The notes beneath the pieces were generated by a model that worked only from the letters and a program-made list of their open reading frames with translations, had not been told where the DNA came from and made no database searches. 64,000 nucleotides of DNA from Plumapathes pennacea (taxonomy: Eukaryota; Cnidaria; Anthozoa; Antipatharia; Myriopathidae): assembly GCA_964036295.1 (NCBI GenBank), contig OZ038462.1, forward strand, positions 33,190,355 to 33,254,354, read 5' to 3'. Positions within the stretch are counted from its first letter, which is position 1. Each line of letters begins with the position of its first letter. Shown here one piece after another: positions 62,028-64,000 of this stretch. Position numbers and translations under genes: made by a program.

Positions 62028-62600
62028 GACACGGCGGAAAAGGTGCAGTCATTACTCTTCAGACCTCTCCTTTCTTTTTGTAGAGATCTGGAATTTTACG
62101 AACTTCGTCGATGATCAGCGTACGGAAACAAATGTATGAACCGATTTCCCCCCCACTCTTCAACCAAAAGGAACTAAACTGTAGAACGCAAACAAAACGG
62201 CATTTATTCTTCTTCTTTGACAACAACTTTCAAAAATGCATTTTCTGTGTAAGTATGCTGTTGTGCTCATTGAATCATAAACAGAAACTGAAGCGGATGT
62301 TGTGAAAGGGAGTTGCATGCCGTATCGGATTTCGTCGCGTTTGGGTCAGCTCATTTCCTTGAACTATTTCCATCTTATCAAACAACAGAAAATTGTTTCC
62401 TTTGATATCGCATCCAGGGTGCATTTGGGTATCGATGTTGCCTTCTCCGGTTCCTTTGCCTCTCCCATACATCTTTGTTGTGATTGGTTGTTATATTTTG
62501 AGTCACTTGTGCAAATATCGACCGCTGCCAGAAGTAGTTGGAGTGAAAAGATTTGCCGCAGTCAACACATGATCAGCGAAGTTTGTATTCGACGAGCAGT

Positions 62601-62658
62601 ATGGCAGCTTCACACTTTTATATCATACCGGTTCTGTTTGTGATCTTCCTACCTTCAG
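62601..62658 (+). CDS. Candidate signal-peptide exon of a gene continuing beyond the window
   Basis: MAASHFYIIPVLFVIFLPS then a phase-1 GTAAAG donor. Length, hydrophobic core and phase match the RTK exon 1 design. No following exon was found up to 64000, so the mature product is unknown. Confidence 0.5.
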
Positions 62659-62944
62659 GTAAAGAATAATCTTGTTATGATAACTGCTCGTGAGATCGAG
62701 CCGTGGCCATGATTCGACGTTTTTCAAACCCGGATATATATATATATATTGTTTTATGCTTTTTGGAACTGACTGATCTTCAAGCTGAAGATATTATGTC
62801 ATTTGCTTGAGTTTCTTGACAGAACGAAGTTGGTTGTTCTCAGTGTAATACGTACATTGTGTTACAGCGACCGAGTAATGGTCGACGTAAAGTTCCGGTT
62901 GTTTCTATTGCCAGCTGGATGAACAATAGATTTGTTTCTTTTCT

Positions 62945-62955
62945 TTTTTTTTTTC

Positions 62956-62996
<41 letters not shown>

Positions 62997-63067
62997 TCTT
63001 TAAACAGATTTGGGCGTTTACCCCAAGAACTCATGGCTCATCGGGGGGGGGGGGGGGGGGGGGGGGG
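62945..63067. repeat. Poly-T tract (62945-62995) and poly-G tract (63042-63067)
   Basis: Homopolymers that generate spurious Phe-, Lys-, Gly- and Pro-rich frames; lengths are probably inexact. Confidence 0.9.
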
Positions 63068-63430
63068 GCTTACGCTCTGTTTCTTTGGTGGTGTTTTTAG
63101 TTTTACTATTAGTATGATTCATATATTTGGCACACCCGCTAATTAAGGTATTAGGATACCCTCCGGACTTCGAAAAAAAAAATGTTTTTGGCTTAACGAA
63201 ATTACTGCATGTTTTACCTTGTGTTTCTGAAAACAAAATTTGGATACCTATTATTTTCCCCGAGATATTTAAACGAAAGGATTTTATCTTTCTCTTTCTC
63301 GCCGGAAGCTACCTGTCAACAGATCGCTAGTATCTCCCGTAACTCCGCAGCATGCGGCTCGTGCGTCAGTCATGCAAAACAATAAGGTACAAATTTTAGC
63401 CGCGCGACGGATAACGCATGACTAACAGCA

Positions 63431-63600
63431 GGGCCCAGTTTTTCAAAGCACGATTAGGCTAATCCTGGATTAGGTCTAAACTTTCTTGTCATTTATAAAT
63501 CTGAAAACGTGAAAGTTTCGTCCACAACGACTTTCTTGATAACGTTTTAAGCTGGAACAAGCTTACTAATCCATCTTCGAACAAAACTCTGCAGTTTATT
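63431..63600 (+). repeat. GGGCCCAGTTTTTCAAAG-type repeat end
   Basis: GGGCCCAGTTTTTCAAAGC then TAATCCTGGATTAGG, related to the intron repeats at 10150-10390 and 12990-13200. Confidence 0.5.
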
Positions 63601-63615
63601 GGGAGAGAGGTCGAG

Positions 63616-64000
63616 AGAAAGAATGGCCGTTTTTATACTACAGACGACTAATTCGTCCAGACGCATTAGTCGTCTGACTGTTAAGTTCGACTGGTATAAA
63701 ATCGAGTCGGAGAACTCACTCCATGCACACTGCTTTTTTGCCGAGAATTCTTCCCTCGTGCCGCCATCTTGAAACTGTCAAATATCTCGATTTGATACTG
63801 AAACATACGCTTCTGGTCTCCAGTTAAGTTCGACTCGTTTTTATGCTAGACGCATTTTTCGTCTGAGACGAATTAGACGTCTGCTAAGTGCGTCTTTCAG
63901 TCGCACTTAACAGACGCATAAGAATTTAAGTGCGTCTGCCCTGTTTTCCGTTTTTATACTAGACGAATTAGTCGTCCGAGACGACTAATGCGTCTGAGAC
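63616..64000. mobile_element. Palindrome-rich element of GACGAATTAGTCGTC units, continuing past the window
   Basis: GTTTTTATACTA at 63630 and 63949 and many copies of AGACG(A/C)ATTAGTCGTCT in both orientations give extensive hairpin potential. The right end is outside the window. Confidence 0.65.

Noticed and set aside
62840-63236. Phe-, Lys- and Gly-rich frames
   Set aside because: Produced by poly-T and poly-G tracts.

Overview
This is eukaryotic nuclear DNA, most likely from an anthozoan cnidarian such as a stony coral. That call is inference: it rests on an intron-rich receptor tyrosine kinase (RTK) of the expanded cnidarian type, a single-exon rhodopsin-class GPCR, and a dense load of Helitrons, hairpin MITEs, fold-back elements and a tRNA-headed SINE. 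There is no bacterial-style operon, rRNA gene or CRISPR array. Most of the window is repeats; real genes are few.

Layout. 0.3-0.8 kb: truncated class A GPCR (TM1-TM4). 1.3-6.9 kb: fold-back elements, a SINE and dispersed repeats. 7.8-23.8 kb (+): a complete 15-exon RTK gene assembled from phase-consistent splice sites (814 codons): signal peptide, two fibronectin III domains, an ephrin-receptor-like cysteine-rich module, one membrane helix, a tyrosine-rich repeated juxtamembrane region, a kinase domain and a short tail with Grb2-type YxN sites. Its introns hold many hairpin MITEs. 25-31 kb: a repeat block with two Helitron-family insertions. 31.4-35.3 kb: a decayed RecQ-like helicase gene lying between inverted repeats that carry a G-quadruplex-capable tract; one repeat is split by a Helentron-like element. 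36.2-37.4 kb: a 131-bp tandem array. 39.1-40.9 kb (-): a small charged multi-exon gene of unknown function. 41.6-54.3 kb: a second copy of the RTK 5' region, with an identical signal-peptide exon, a fragment of the first FN3 exon, and then pentraxin-domain exons running into a 200-N gap. 54.9-59.9 kb: more Helitrons. 58.2 kb and 62.6 kb: candidate first exons of two further genes.

The most striking structure is the four-level nest at 41.6-52 kb: a PIF/Harbinger-like MITE sits in a Helitron, which sits in a 7.9-kb fold-back element, which sits in the duplicated RTK upstream region. Other copies inside the window preserve the empty or near-empty site for three of the insertions (MITE, fold-back, Helentron), so boundaries and target-site duplications can be read directly. 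The fold-back element has subterminal arrays of a 68-bp unit built around a 14-bp perfect palindrome, mirrored on both arms. A Helentron-like family (three copies, T-rich targets, subterminal inverted repeats) and the RecQ gene flanked by G-rich inverted repeats are the other candidates for an undescribed system.

All splice sites, families and boundaries were read by eye. No similarity search, RNA data or folding program was available.
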